A DNA stretch of 64,000 bases from Symbiodinium sp. CCMP2592 (Eukaryota; Sar; Dinophyceae; Suessiales; Symbiodiniaceae). This document shows positions 10,501 to 21,727 of the stretch, in pieces (within the stretch, counting starts at the first letter, position 1; every line of letters begins with the position of its first letter). Below the pieces are notes generated by a model. That model worked only from the letters and a program-made list of their open reading frames with translations. It had not been told where the DNA came from and ran no database searches. Made by a program: the position numbers and the translations under genes. The DNA is taken from positions 1,075,825-1,139,824 of the forward strand of contig CAJNDT010000591.1 of assembly GCA_905221615.1 (NCBI GenBank), given 5' to 3'.

Positions 10501-11279
10501 GGGTTTAGGCTCCCCGCTGCAAAGTAAGAAAACTGTTTAGGCCTCTGGGTCCGGTTTCTCGGGCTTTTGGGGTTCAGGGGCTTCCGGTTGGCAGGTTTAG
10601 ACCCTCGGTCGCCCCCCCCCTAGCCTAAGATATGACTTCAAGCAGCGGCGGAGAGGCTAAAGTCACAGGCTTGAGCTTCAGAAGTCCTTCAACCCTAAGC
10701 TAGCGGTAAGTCAGAGTCCTGAAAGATTTTAGAGAGGGCAGCGTTTTGTGGTGTCATAATGTCGTGATGCACATACAAATCGATTAGTGTCTTACACTAA
10801 ACTCGAAACATTAAAACCCGAACCCAAAAGCCTAAGCCGCGAAACTTTGAACTTGTTTCTGTGCTGGGGCCGTCTTAGGGACCGGGTTGTAACCTGTCAG
10901 TTCTCCTTGCACAGTATTCTTATTTTTAAGGCCCCCATACTATAGAACCCTACTGTAGATGTTTTGTAGTAGCCCTTATAGACCCCTTTAAAGGGAACAG
11001 GTACTCCAATGCTACAGAAGTTGAGGTTTCGGTTGTGTTGTTGATTCTGCTGACTTATTTTAGCGGCTGGGGTCGGCTTGGCTCTTGAAAACTTCAAATC
11101 CCGCAAAACCTTAAGCCCCAAACCGTACAGTGCTCTGCGGCTTTGCGATGGAGTGGCTTTGACCGAGCCAAGGTTGCACAGATGCTTGTGAGCTTCTTCT
11201 GGCCCTGTCCTTAGAACTTGACGGCTACTACTAAATCTTGGCTGTTATTGCGACTCTTACTGATATTCTTAATATAAAT

Positions 11280-11358
11280 TGCTACTACTACTACTGCTGC
11301 TGCTACTACTACTACTGCTACTACTACTACTACTACTACTGCTGCTGCTACTACTACG

Positions 11359-11434
<76 letters not shown>
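11280..11434. repeat. (ACT/CTG)n trinucleotide microsatellite
   Basis: About 150 bp of CTA/CTG triplets. The resulting poly-Tyr, poly-Leu and poly-Val frames are artefacts. Confidence 0.95.
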
Positions 11435-11499
11435 TCATGGATATCATCGTTTCAGGATTGCCCAGAAAAAAAGGTTCCAGGTACTCTTCCAAACTGCAG

Positions 11500-11546
11500 C
11501 AGTATTGGTAGTGGTAGTGGTAGTGGCAGCAGCAGAATTTGTACTT

Positions 11547-11583
<37 letters not shown>
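11500..11583. repeat. (GTA)n and (CAG)n microsatellite
   Basis: A GGTAGT run precedes about 15 CAG/CAGCAG triplets. The poly-Ala/Ser/Gln frames are artefacts. Confidence 0.95.
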
Positions 11584-11584
<1 letters not shown>

Positions 11585-11617
11585 TGTTGCTTGCTTTGTT
11601 CGTTCGTGCTCTATAGG

Positions 11618-11810
11618 TGGTCGTGCGAGGACCCCAATTCAAAGATCCTGCTTGCAACCCCTATCAAAACATAGCCTGATAGCCGACGATGTACGGGTTG
11701 CTGCAAGTACCTTCTTGGATGTGGATGCCTCTAGCAAACTGGATTTCAAGCCTAACGCCCGCAGACACCCTATCAGAAAGGCTTTATCCGCTTGCACGTC
11801 AAGGCATTGA
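11618..11810 (+). CDS. Possible terminal exon, unrecognised
   Basis: After a plausible acceptor (TCTATAG then G) the plus strand is open for about 63 codons to a TGA. The last 40 read as normal protein (for example LIADDVRVAASTFLDVDASS). The minus strand is also open over part of this region. No family recognised. Confidence 0.25.
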
Positions 11811-11989
11811 ATCCTCGACTCAAAGAACTTGGTCCATGCAAAACCATGTTTAAGCAACAAGACTCCGGGTCGGCGGGTGCATGTAAGCCGTGGCAAGGGC
11901 CCTGTTCGATATTTGAACCGTTGAGTTGTCCTATCCTTACATCCTGGCCACCCGACCTTTCGTTTGAAGCGTAAGCTCTTCAGGTTCGA

Positions 11990-12400
11990 CCTACACCCTG
12001 ACCATCCCTAAACTCTAGCCTAAACCCTAAACCTCCCTAAACCCTCGACCTTAAACCCTAAACATCCCTAAACCCCTCTAACCTAAACCCAAAACCTCCC
12101 TAAACCCTCTAACTTAAACCCTAAGCACCCCTAAACCCTCTACCCTCTAACCTAAACCTCCCTCAACCCTCTAACCTAAACCCTAAACCTTCTACCCTCT
12201 AACCTAAACCCTGATTACGAGGTGGGGTGGCGCCACGGATGCCGATGTGACGCCGGGCCCCAGTGCCTCGCAGAGTATCGATACCGATTCGGCTATGGTT
12301 CTACTAGGGTTAAGGGTTTAGAGTTTAGGGTTTAGAGTTTAGGGTCTAGGGTTCAGGGTTTAGGGTTTAGGGTTCAGGGGTTAGGGTTTAGGGTCGTAAT
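11990..12400. repeat. CCCTAAACCTC array facing a TTTAGGG array
   Basis: From 12000 to 12215 the units are mostly an 11-14-mer (CCCTAAACCTC, CCCTCTAACCTAAACC). After a 90-bp unique spacer the opposite strand polarity appears (TTTAGGGTTTAGAG units at 12300-12395). The two halves form a large imperfect inverted arrangement of telomere-like units. Confidence 0.85.
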
Positions 12401-12819
12401 AGGACCAGACAGACAGTTTTATTGTGGGCGAAGTTTGTTTAAATTCTCTTGGAGTATGTGCTCAGACAGAAGGCCTGTATCCTAAACTTAGGGTTTAGGG
12501 TGTTGGGTTTAGGGTTTAGGCAAAGGCGACTCTTGACGAGGAGCAGCTGAACCGATCCGAGGTTGGGTCGAGCCATATGAGACAGCAACGTGCGAATGTG
12601 AAGTCACAACCAGGACCCCCCCCAGTGACCCTTTAATAGAGCCCGTACGGTCCTTCATAGTGGATATTTGGGGGGTATAATAGAGGGTACTAGTTACGTG
12701 TAGGAGCATAAAAAAGATCGACCCCACCCCCCAAAACCTAAAACTGAAAGGCCTTCCTCAAGCCGATGACCTGAACCTGAACCTGAAGACCTCAGCCCAC
12801 AGCTTACATTGAACCTTAA

Positions 12820-12935
12820 ACCCTGAACCCCTAAACCCTTAACTGTAAACCCTAAACCCTGAACCCTAAACCCTAAGCCCTAAACAGTAAAGCCTAAACC
12901 CTGAACCCTATACCCTAAACCCTAAACCCACATTA
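12820..12935. repeat. CCCTAAA array
   Basis: About 14 CCCTAAA or CCCTGAA units in tandem, with single-base variants. Confidence 0.9.
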
Positions 12936-13106
12936 CATGGCATCCCAAGGTCCCGAAATAGCCTCGGCGGCGTTGCGCCTCCAGCAACTGGCTGTGGCGC
13001 ATGCAGGCAGGTTAAAGCTGGGGTTCTCGCGTTGCCGTTGTTACGTTATTCTGGGGGTGTGGGAGTGCGCGAGTGCAGGTCGGGTCAAAGCTACGAGTTA
13101 AGGCTA

Positions 13107-13223
13107 CCCAAAGGGTCCTAAGTACCTTTGTAATCGAATGTAGGTTTCTATACTACTGTAGGAGATACTATTATGATTTGGGAAAGTATCCCCCACCATA
13201 TAGTACCTAGGACCCTTTGGGCC
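13107..13223. repeat. Hairpin element, family N copy 2
   Basis: The arms CCCAAAGGGTCCTAAGTACC and GGTACCTAGGACCCTTTGGG-type complement flank a core with GAATGTAGGTTTCTATA, as at 4979-5089. Confidence 0.85.
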
Positions 13224-13400
13224 ATAAGGTCAAGTATTATCGGATCCGAAGCTTCGGTGGTTTGGGGTTCCGCGGTTGTACGGTGCTGGGCTTACAGCTT
13301 CCAGGATTTGTGCAACCCCTATACCCTAAACCCTAAACCCATAACCCTGAACCGTAAACCCTTAACCCTAAACCCCTCACCCTCAACTAACAGTGTGAAT

Positions 13401-13505
13401 TCGAAGTTGGGCCAGAGGCTGCTATGCCGCCTCCACGCCCAGGGACGACTTTCTCAAGAGGTTGGCCGCCTAAGTTGCAGGGCATCGGACAGCCCCCGAG
13501 CCTAA
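13401..13505 (+). CDS. Possible terminal exon, unrecognised
   Basis: An open frame of 34 codons ends in TAA with protein-like composition (LGQRLLCRLHAQGRLSQEVG). It follows a CCCTAAA-rich stretch that would be an intron. Too short for family assignment. Confidence 0.28.
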   Translation, partial: SKLGQRLLCRLHAQGRLSQEVGRLSCRASDSPRA

Positions 13506-14133
13506 GGAAGGTGTGGGTGGCTTTATGCGTTGGAATCTAAACGCCACGGTTGGCACTGCCACTCCATGCATCATTTTGCACCCGAAGCCGGGCACATACT
13601 CCAAGGATTGCCGTAAGAAGAACTATAAGTCTAGCCCTTGATATTCGTAGCTTTGAACCCAATACACTTTAACCCTAAACTCCGCAACTGTTTGGATTCA
13701 GGACCCACCCTGAGCCCGAGGTTCTAAGCAGCCCGAAGTAGGGTTTAGGGTTCAACTCTACATTGCACTGGCATGCAGATCGTTCCCGAGACCCGAACCT
13801 GAAGCATTAGACAGATGCTCAGATGAGATCGAATCTTGCCGCGGAATTCCCTTGAATCCAACGGCCGCATTTCGATTGTCTATCGATCTTTTGGGCGTGC
13901 CCAGAACACCGCCAGACTAATTACATGCGTCGATGCCGCTGACTCCTGTCTTGCATGTGCAATCGAGGGACACCGGGAATGACTGGTTTTGATGTGTTGA
14001 AATGCCACGGGCGCATCTCGAGTGGGTGGGTGCTTGCGGAATCCAGCTCTGTTCATGCTCTTCGCTTGTGTAGCCTCTCGCGAACTCAAGTCAACGCAGC
14101 AGTCCGCTTCGCCTCCCCTCCCCAGCTCTCGCC

Positions 14134-15380
14134 ATGCAGCTGCCAGAGACACAACGGGAGCTCGGCAAACTTGGAGAGTGCGGGGACACGGAGGGCTGCC
14201 TCTGCAGTCAGTGCTGCCGCTCCCTGCCCCCCGTCTCGCCGAAGCAGGTGCGGCACGCAAGCAGTCAAAGAAAGCTGCTCACAAGCCATTCTTCTCCGCA
14301 GGCCTTCCACGTAGTCGTGCAGGCTGCGCAGACCAACATGGAGCAGTGGAAGGAGAAGCCTCCGAGCCCCAAGGCCGCCAACCGGCGACAGCTCTGCCTC
14401 TTTTGAACTGAAACGGAACAAGTGACAGGAGCTCCGCAAGCACGTGGCGAACCTCTGCGGCAAGGCCCCACACGCCTTGTGGGAGCTGACGCCTCGGCTG
14501 AATAAGCTACTGGAGTCCATTATGTTGGAGGCCAGTGTTCTGCACGGCATCGAGAGTGCTGCAGTCTGCAGTGAATGTTTTGTTTTGGCCAGGTCCTGCC
14601 CATAAAGCAAGCGCGGCTCCTTTACCCTTGGTCGCCGGCCGCTGAGCCTCGCCCGCCCAAGCCTTCCACCAACGCCATGTCCCGCCTCCTCCACATGGAC
14701 ATGGTGATGGCCATGCAGGCCGAGCTCGAATGGGGGGGCGAAAGAATTGAGTGAGTGGGTGTGTTACACGTCCCAGGCCGGCAAAGGGCAAGCGACCAAG
14801 AAGGCTGTCGACCCCAACAAGAAGGCACCAGGAGATATATGGTGAGTGCTTCTGTAATAGTGCGATGCAACACGCGCAGGCACTGCGCGACACAAAGAAG
14901 GTGGCCAAAAAGGCGGAGGAGGCAGCTAGGCGAGCTCCCGCACACCTCCACGTAGATGTTGCTTGATGTATATGTTTGCGCGAACAGGAAGAAAGACAAG
15001 AAAGCTGCCAGGAAGGAAAAGGCAGAGGCAAGCTTGACGGCGGCACGCGAGCAAGAGCTCAAACGTGCGGAGGAGGCAGGGCCCGAGGTGCCTGAGTTCA
15101 GAAAGCGCGGTGATGTGATGTTTCGCAACTGGAACGATGCATGCAGGCGCTCAAGGCTTGGAAGAAGCAGCAAAACGAGAGGACTTGGACGAAGAAAAAA
15201 GCTTCGCTCGCAGCACTACGGCAAAAGGAGAAGGAGGACGAACAGGTGCATTCATTCTGAAGCTGCATCGTCGTGTGCACAATGGGAAGCTGACAGGCTG
15301 CGCGAAAGCTCCGGGACAAGAGGGCGGCCGACAAAGAGAACGCGGCCAACAGTCGCGCTCGTAAGAAAGGACGACCCTAA
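14134..15380 (+). CDS. Nine-exon gene for a Lys/Glu-rich coiled-coil-like protein, unrecognised
   Basis: Exons were traced by eye: 14134-14247, 14302-14373, 14429-14530, 14593-14718, 14777-14824, 14880-14929, 14988-15087, 15147-15245, 15297-15380 (TAA at 15378). Every junction keeps the reading frame and gives about 264 residues. Donors are GT (four) or GC (four), and each acceptor is AG followed by G, as in dinoflagellates; introns are short (about 50-65 bp). The N-terminal part has a Cys-rich stretch (CLCSQCCRS). The middle contains ELRKHVANLCGKAPHALWEL and SRLLHMDMVMAMQ. The C-terminal half is strongly charged (TKKVAKKAEEAARR; ARKLRDKRAADKENAANSR), which fits a coiled coil or nucleic-acid-binding helix ending in a basic tail. 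The start is the first ATG after an in-frame stop, but an upstream exon is possible; the exon 5 end could be 9 bp longer using a GA donor. No family recognised; not an obvious repeat product. Confidence 0.72.
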
Positions 15381-15539
15381 GGTTCTGCTTAATTTTAAGT
15401 CGTAAAGAACCTTGAATTCTGAACCCAAAGCCCTACAGAACCATACTGTACGAGACTTTTGTGTTACTTGGATCTTCAGCTCCAACCCCAACCCCAAACC
15501 CTTAGTGCACAACTCCACAACCCCACCCCCAGACCCTAA

Positions 15540-15828
15540 ACCCTAAGCCCTGGAGCCCTCAACCCTGAAACGAAAACCTAAAACCCTAAACCCTAAACCC
15601 CTTATAGGAACCCTTGTAGATCCCTTTAAAGGAACCCTTAGGGATCCTTTCAAAGGGAGCCCCACAGATCTGAATGCCAGGTCCTGCCCCTGGCGGTTGC
15701 GCTTTCTTTTGCTCCTGGGTGCCCTCGATCTCAACCTAAGGGTCCATGTACCCCAATAGGGCTCCTGTAAGGGTACCATAAGGGTTCCTTTAAAGGGATT
15801 TCGAAGGGATACATAAGGGTTTGGGGTA
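15540..15828. other. Heptamers and CCTTTAAAGG-type repeat sequence
   Basis: CCCTAAACCC units at 15535-15600 lead into repeated CCCTTTAAAGGAACCC and GGGTTCCTTTAAAGGGA motifs (15605-15800). This motif also forms part of the family B composites and of the sequence at 26330-26510, 35690-35740 and 36820-36890. Confidence 0.6.
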
Positions 15829-15931
15829 TAAGGATCCATGTACCTAAATAGTAGATACAAAGGCCTTAAAGTACTCCCTATATGGGTACACTGGGCCCAA
15901 AGTATATACTATTTGGGTACATGGACCCTTA
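15829..15931. repeat. Hairpin element, family A copy 1
   Basis: The left arm GGATCCATGTACCTAAATAG pairs with the right arm CTATTTGGGTACATGGACCC. The centre has AAAGTACTCCCTATATGGG. Other family A copies are at 18016, 23119, 31563, 36715, 38282, 40628, 58877 and 59074. Confidence 0.85.
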
Positions 15932-15959
15932 GGGTCAGTTGGTGTTTCCGAGCAGACAC

Positions 15960-17245
15960 TGGGATTGGAGGGTTTAGGGTTTTAGGGTTTAGGGTTGTTG
16001 GCTTTTTTAGGGTTTAGGCTTAGGATTCAGGGTTTTAGGGGCTAGGGCTGAGGGTCAAGGTTTAGGACCTGGGGTTTGGGGGTAAACCCTAAACTCTACA
16101 GAGTTGTGTCGGACTTGGGTACATCCCGTCAAGGCCAGAGCCCGATACTCTTCGAAACTTGAAGCCAGAAAAGCAAATAAACTTTCGCCCTATCCCGAAC
16201 TCCTGAACCCTGAACCCCGAACACCTACACCTAAACTTAAACCCTAACCCGAAACCCGGAACCCTAAACCTAAACCCTCAAACCATAAAGCCGAAAATCT
16301 GAAACCCTAAATCCTGAACTAGAAACCTAAAACTTTCCAAAGCTTACGTAACCCTTTCGCAGGTACAGAGCTGGGACAGAAAATGGCCACATCCATGCAC
16401 GACCTTCGACAGGCCCGAGCTGGGCTTTGCAAGAATTTGTTGTTTTTATTGTCTGCTTGTTAGGGTTCCCTTTCATCTATAGGGGTATTACATGGATATT
16501 ACAGGGTTTGGGGTTTATAATTAAGGGTCAACCCTAAGCTGAGGGCCCGGAGGACCTTTACAACGTTTGTGTAGAGCACTTCTAGAGCCCTTATAGCACC
16601 CTCCCTTGAGGTTTGGTGTAGCATCAGCCCTGGTAGAGCCGTGGAGGCTGCAGAAATGCTGCAGCTGACTCGCCTGCGCTGGCATCGAATTCAGGAGCTA
16701 CCGTTCTTCCGCCCCCTGGCTGTGCTATCCACCGAGGGGCTTCGGTTTACTCGGCTTTAGGGTTTAGGGTTGAAGCACGCGGATATGGGGTATGCTGCAT
16801 GTACTGCAGCGCAATGGCCCGCTCTTACAAGTGATCTTGCAAGCAGTAAGTTCAATAGGAGTGGCGTTTCCGACGGGTTGCGTCGGTACCAAGGTGTAGG
16901 GTGTAGGGTTTACAGGCATCGCAACGACCGTGAAACAAGAGTGACGGCTGATGGACAATCATACCTGAAGCACCCTGAACCACGGAAAACTTTGTTCTAT
17001 TCTGCATTCTGAAGATGTTCGTTCAGAGGTCGTTATTGCGACTTTTCGTGCCCCTGTTTCAAAAACCCGCGAAACTGTAAGTGAGGAGCCTTCATGATTG
17101 GTTAGATAAACGACCCGACTTTCTAATCCCTTGCATTCTGGAGCGGCCAGCATGGAATCGGTATTAGCATCGCCATGTCGTTGTGCTCAAGGCTTGAAAC
17201 TGCCTATGCAAAGAGTATCCACCGCCTTTTCGACCGTGGTTCTAA
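15960..17245. other. Intergenic, heptamer-rich
   Basis: TTTAGGG runs at 15968-16085 switch to CCCTAAA-type runs at 16200-16330. Open stretches near 16770-17010 and 17175-17240 are short and unconvincing. Confidence 0.5.
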
Positions 17246-17353
17246 CCTACCTATAGTCTCCATTGTAGTTCCTTTTTGTGGTTACCTTATAGGATCCTTA
17301 TTATATAATTGGTTAAACCACAAAAAGGAACTACGATGGAGACTGCAGGTAGG
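17246..17353. repeat. Hairpin element, family D copy 2
   Basis: The arms ACCTATAGTCTCCATTGTAG, then TTCCTTTTTGTGG, and the complement at 17318-17353 flank TTATAGGATCCTTATTATA. It is nearly the same as 18821-18933 and 37865-37967. Confidence 0.9.
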
Positions 17354-18015
17354 TCCCCTTATGACCCTGTGTTGTTCAGGTGAAGGAGCGAACACCGTGG
17401 CTCAGCTTGATGTTTCCTTAGGGCCTTAGGGGTACTTAGAAATAAATTGTAACTTCGGGTTAGTATAATCCCTAAGAAACAGGCAAAATTATAGTTTGTG
17501 CTAGGGTTCTAAGTTCAGTATAGTTTCCATCAGCGACTTGAAAGGGTTTCGGGTTTCGGGTTTGAGCTCCTTGATCGAGGCTTCAAGCGGGCGTGGGTAG
17601 CTGTCAGCAGGGCTATGACGAACTCCTGATAGCTGACATGGGGTTTCCCCTATAACCCCTAAACCCCTACAAACCCTAAACCCTACAACAAACCACTGGA
17701 GCTTTGAAGCCCCAGGGGCGAAACGAAAACTAGCCTAATCCTTGCATCTCTGGGGCCCCAAAACAGTGATCTCTCATTTGAGGCCCTAAAGTTAAACCCT
17801 ATAAACCCTAGACCCAAATTGTGGGAGATCGTTACTTCGCATCTGAGGCCCCTAAACTTAGACCCTACGCCCTACACCCAAATTGTGGGAGTGAGGTATT
17901 CCTCGTCTTGAGGGCAAACCCGCTGCAGACCGGCGGATTGAAGAACCCCCGGTTTTCTACCACAAGTTTTCATCGGCTGAAACTGTACATACTTAAGGGC
18001 TCTCAAAGCTTACCC
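17354..18015. other. Intergenic sequence with heptamers and a tandem duplication
   Basis: CCCTAAACCC at 17650-17690. Around 17760-17890 a unit containing TTGAGGCCCTAAA / TGAGGCCCCTAAA and CCCAAATTGTGGGAG is present twice. No exon supported. Confidence 0.5.
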
Positions 18016-18083
18016 TAAGGGTCCATGTACCTAAATAGTACATTCGGCCCAAAGTATATACTACTTGGGTACATGGACCCTTA
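18016..18083. repeat. Hairpin element, family A copy 2 (short form)
   Basis: The arms TAAGGGTCCATGTACCTAAA and its complement surround only about 25 bp (ACATTCGGCCCAAAG), so this copy lacks part of the centre seen in the 100-bp copies. Confidence 0.9.
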
Positions 18084-18636
18084 GGCTTACTTATTACCTT
18101 ACTTACTAAGTCCCACGAGCTTTTAATACCTTACTCATGTACTCGGTCCCATGAGCTTTTAAGTAATCTTACCCCCCCGGAACATCCCTAGAGCTCAGAC
18201 CGCACCAAAGCCAGACAAAAGCCCTGAACAGACGGTTGAGGGCACAGAGCAGAGTCTTTCGAGTTTAGGGTTCAGGGTTTAGGGTTTATGGAACCCAACC
18301 AAGAAAGCCGTGAATGCTTCAAGCCCGTGACCCGTCAGCTAAAATGCTTAGCCTAAACATCCCTCCGAAGTAATAGGGTGTAGGGCTTAGCGCTTCAATC
18401 ATCCGCCCCTCAAAGTTAATCTCCAGTGCCGTGATCCTAATCCGCAGACTCCTAAACTCCAATCCCTGTACCCCCAAGCTTCCTACTTAGACTACCCAAC
18501 ACAGAACTCCGAATCTATGATCTAGACACTTGGATGATAAGTTCCAAACAAGGCCCTATGTCAAACCCTGAACAAAGGCTTTTTCAATTATGAAGAGCTT
18601 GTGCAGACCTCGTCGAATTGCAAGGGACCTTTCTTC
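18084..18636. other. Intergenic sequence
   Basis: Begins with fragments of family C arms (ACTTACTAAGTCCCACGAGC and a second partial copy at 18145). Heptamers at 18258-18290. No gene seen. Confidence 0.5.
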
Positions 18637-18754
18637 ACGGATCATGGGACTTTGTTGCTATCGTTCTAATTTGGGTAACTCTACTTTTTTCTACTGATAA
18701 CCCCAATTAAGGTACTTATAACCTTACTTACTAAGTCCCATGATCCTCCAAGTA
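18637..18754. repeat. Hairpin element, family C copy 2
   Basis: The left arm GGATCATGGGACTTTGTTGC is degraded relative to the right arm CTTACTAAGTCCCATGATCC. The centre has CCCCAATTAAGGTACTTATA, as in copies at 3291 and 25845. Confidence 0.8.
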
Positions 18755-18820
18755 ACGTCGAAGGCTTCGTCACCGGTTGCGCACACGGTCTCCCACCGTG
18801 CCTTTGAGGAAGCTCTTCGT

Positions 18821-18933
18821 ACCTATAGTCTCCATTGTAGTTCCTTTTTTTGGTTAACCAGTTTTATGGTTAGGATCCTATAATAGAGATTTTGGTTAAC
18901 CAAAAAAAGGAACTACAATGGAGACTATAGGTA
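18821..18933. repeat. Hairpin element, family D copy 3
   Basis: Arms of about 45 bp: ACCTATAGTCTCCATTGTAG, then TTCCTTTTTTTGGTTAACC, with its complement at 18893-18933. Confidence 0.9.
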
Positions 18934-19460
18934 GGCTCTGAGGGGTTCTGGTTTTATAGGGGTTTGGGAGTTGAGGGTTGTGGGTTGATTTGAAGGCTTT
19001 GGATTTGCACCTAACAAGAGGTTTAGGCAATGCGGACGCAGGGGTTCCCAACTTGAAAAGCCAGCTAGAAGTGATGTCCCGCTGGGTGAAGTTGTAGGGT
19101 GTGGGACCTCCCAGAAACGCGCGGGACAAGCAACATAAGCATGCCGTAATGTAGTTTCGGAGCACCAGGGACAACGGCTCCTTATAAACCCTCTCACCTA
19201 CACGTATAGATAAGGCAAAGTCCTACGTATGCAGCAGGGTCTCAACAATGTCAACTGAGATATGGGCTGAGTTTTGGTGCTTAATGCTTTGGGTCAAGAG
19301 GGCCGAGAATCCTGAACACTTCTCACCGAGTTTTCATGCTTCTACCGAGGAGGGCCTTTGTCCTGGAATCAGAATCGCGACTTTCTCCCCAAGAGCGTGC
19401 ACCATCCGATTTGGCCACGGGAGGTAAGCTCCGGTAGGATGCGGGGGGGTTTCATGAATC

Positions 19461-19508
19461 CAGGGGTAAAAGGAGGGACCCTAAATAAGGACCCCTACGT
19501 ATATACCC

Positions 19509-19545
<37 letters not shown>

Positions 19546-19612
19546 CTATTATATACCCATTTTATAGCCCATTATAGGGTAGGGGTCCCCATCAAGGGTC
19601 CCTCCTTTTCCC
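19461..19612. repeat. Hairpin element, family P, with (TA)n centre
   Basis: The arms CAGGGGTAAAAGGAGGGACC and GGTCCCTCCTTTTCCCCTTT flank a centre with a 35-bp TA run at 19511-19546. Inner arms (GGACCCCTAC / GTAGGGGTCC) also pair. Confidence 0.85.
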
Positions 19613-19619
19613 CTTTGAA

Positions 19620-20005
19620 TGAAGGAAGGGTCATCGGCGCTTTCGGGGTTAGGATACCTCAATCTTCTCGGGTCTTTGGAATTTGTCTCTTTTTGGGGCT
19701 GGTTCCTGGCGTGCCTACATTAAGAAGGAGGGGCTCAGAAGCCACCAAGTAGATGCAAACGCGTGTGCAATAGTTGCTTATTACCCTGTCCCACTGGTGC
19801 GGAATAATAGTTAGTCACAGTTCCACTTCAACTAAACAACGATCAACCGTCCTGAACTCTGCACCCGAAACGGTGCCGTTGGCTGAATCTGTTTGAGATG
19901 TTCAGGTCACTAAGCAGGCTGCCTGCCCTTTTGCTGGTTGCGTATTCATCTTGGGTCCTGCGTATAATGCATAGCACAGAACCCTATAATCCGGTGTCAT
20001 GGTTT
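19620..20005. other. Intergenic, nothing assigned
   Basis: No repeat family and no convincing exon. A hydrophobic open stretch with an ATG at 19898 (LPALLLVAYSSWVL) could be a signal-like sequence but has no continuation that I can support. Confidence 0.4.
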
Positions 20006-20007
20006 GA

Positions 20008-20253
20008 ACCCTGGGCTTTCCGACTCGAAGACACGACAATGACCATGAGAAGGACATTGATGCTGGCGAACTTGCCGCTGCTTCTGTTCGTGACAATGTG
20101 CTCCAAGCGCTCATTTTGGCACGGCTAAGAGTACCAGAGCGACATGTCCCAGCCTTGCAACGATCTTCGAGCAGACACGCGAATAGACCTGGGCACCTTC
20201 GATCCGTAGTGAGTGAAGGCGCTGGGCATCAGTACTACATAAAAAGTTTGTAG
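20008..20253 (+). CDS. Possible terminal exon, unrecognised
   Basis: The frame is open for 81 codons between an in-frame TGA (20005) and a TAG (20251), without an internal ATG. It reads as protein-like sequence: DIDAGELAAASVRDNVLQAL followed by ILARLRVPERHVPALQRSS. A natural acceptor is AAG then G at about 20051. It may be the last exon of a plus-strand gene. An Ala-rich helix followed by a basic stretch is all that can be said. Confidence 0.38.
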   Translation, partial: TLGFPTRRHDNDHEKDIDAGELAAASVRDNVLQALILARLRVPERHVPALQRSSSRHANRPGHLRSVVSEGAGHQYYIKSL

Positions 20254-20775
20254 ACCCATGACCACCTCATTGCAAAGCCTTAAATTCAGAACATCGGCCC
20301 TATAGAAGGCATCTACTTAATTAATCCCACAGCCCGAGAAACCGAGAGCCTTATACTCAAGAACCCCCAAACTTATACATTAAAACACCAAAACCCAGAA
20401 CCCCAAACTCCAGAATCCTGCACCCCGAGCCCTAAAAGCCTCACACCCTTAGGGCAGTGTGCCCTGTAACTTCAAGGTTTGAACCGGACTTAAGTGCCGG
20501 CTGAGGTGCAAGATATGGGGTCAAGCTTGAGGGGTTAGACTGCAAGGGCTTCGCGTTTGCGTGTTTCCGGACTGTAGACCTACTGGTAGCATTTTCTTGT
20601 AGATGCAATCTGTAGGTCTTTCGCACTCTGGTCGGAATGACATCTTGAAGCTAACCTACCCAAGTATTCGGGGAAAGCCCTCCATCCCGAAGAAACCGAA
20701 TCCGGGGTTCGAGATTTGGGGCGCAAGCCATCAGCCCTCGACTCGGAAACCGTAGGATTAGGATTCAGGTTTCTG

Positions 20776-20845
20776 GACCCCCAAAGTATGCAGAATAACA
20801 GCCCTTTATAGGTTTTGTGCCATTATTTTACCTACTTTGGGGGGT
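20776..20845. repeat. Short hairpin element, family J
   Basis: The arms ACCCCCAAAGTATG and CTACTTTGGGGGGT surround TAACAGCCCTTTATAGGT. A related degraded copy may lie at about 32570-32635 (ACCCAAAGTAGGTAGAATAC). Confidence 0.65.
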
Positions 20846-20849
20846 TTAG

Positions 20850-21600
20850 GTTAGGGTTGGTTTCCATATGGAATACCCTGTAGAGTACCCTACAGACTAC
20901 CTTGCAGAGAAACTGTGTATATGGCGGGGGATGTTTTGACAGGCTTGGCCAGAGTTTGCCCATTTTCTGGAGAAGCACAGCGAAGTGTTTCGGGCAGGAC
21001 TGGACACGACCTCAGATTATGTCTGACGATTTCGTGCTTAGGGTTATGGCTCAGCATCGTCCATATATGGTAAAGCTTTCATGTTCAACCCATACAAGTC
21101 GCGAAACACCTCATTGAATATTCTATTCCCTGCAGGGATACCGAGGTCGCGAGACTTTCCTCCCTAAGCCCTAAACCTAAACCGGCTTCCTCAGTCACTA
21201 CAGAACCGCGGGTAACTGGAAAAGTTCACATGGAAGTTACGCGCCTTCTTGTAAGGAGGTTCGAATGGCTGTTGTAACCATAATGCGAACCTGCCTCATG
21301 GCATCGTATGGCTAGTTTTGGGACAGGTATGTGGAGCAACCACTGGCCGCTCACCTATTCATTACTTACCTGCGAAGGTGTCATCTCAAGGAAACTGAGC
21401 CATGCTCATGTCCGGTTTCGTGATTAATCTGATGCATATCGAGTGAGCAGTGTGGCTTCGGGGCTTCATGTCGCTTACATCTTTATACCGCGCTGCGTAC
21501 TCTATGGCAACTACAGTATAGACATTATGATGTTATGTTTTGGCTTTTGAGTGAACAGGTAGGGCTCGCTGCAATTCGGGTTTCGGCAGCAGAGCTTCCC
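20850..21600. other. Intergenic, nothing assigned
   Basis: Mostly unique sequence of ordinary composition, few heptamers, no hairpin element. Open stretches are short. Confidence 0.4.
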
Positions 21601-21628
21601 TGAGTCCTATATAGATCTTAGCAACCCC

Positions 21629-21727
21629 ATGGCTGCTATGGCCACCAGCAACTCAGCCGGCGCCTGGGAGCAGCTGAAACCGTCCATCGTCGGACCTCCA
21701 CGTGCCTTCGCCAAAACATGGATCTCA
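21629..21727 (+). CDS. Possible first exon, unrecognised
   Basis: An ATG in good context (CCCCATGGCTGC) opens 33 GC-rich codons (AAMATSNSAGAWEQLKPSIV) that run up to what looks like inserted repeat sequence. A GA donor after AAAACATG is possible. It lies upstream of the light-harvesting gene, but its sequence does not look like that protein's leader, so I do not join them. Confidence 0.28.

Noticed and set aside
11211..11810. Open frames with poly-Tyr, poly-Leu, poly-Val, poly-Ala runs
   Set aside because: Product of CTA/CTG/CAG triplet repeats; only the part after 11618 is kept, at low confidence.
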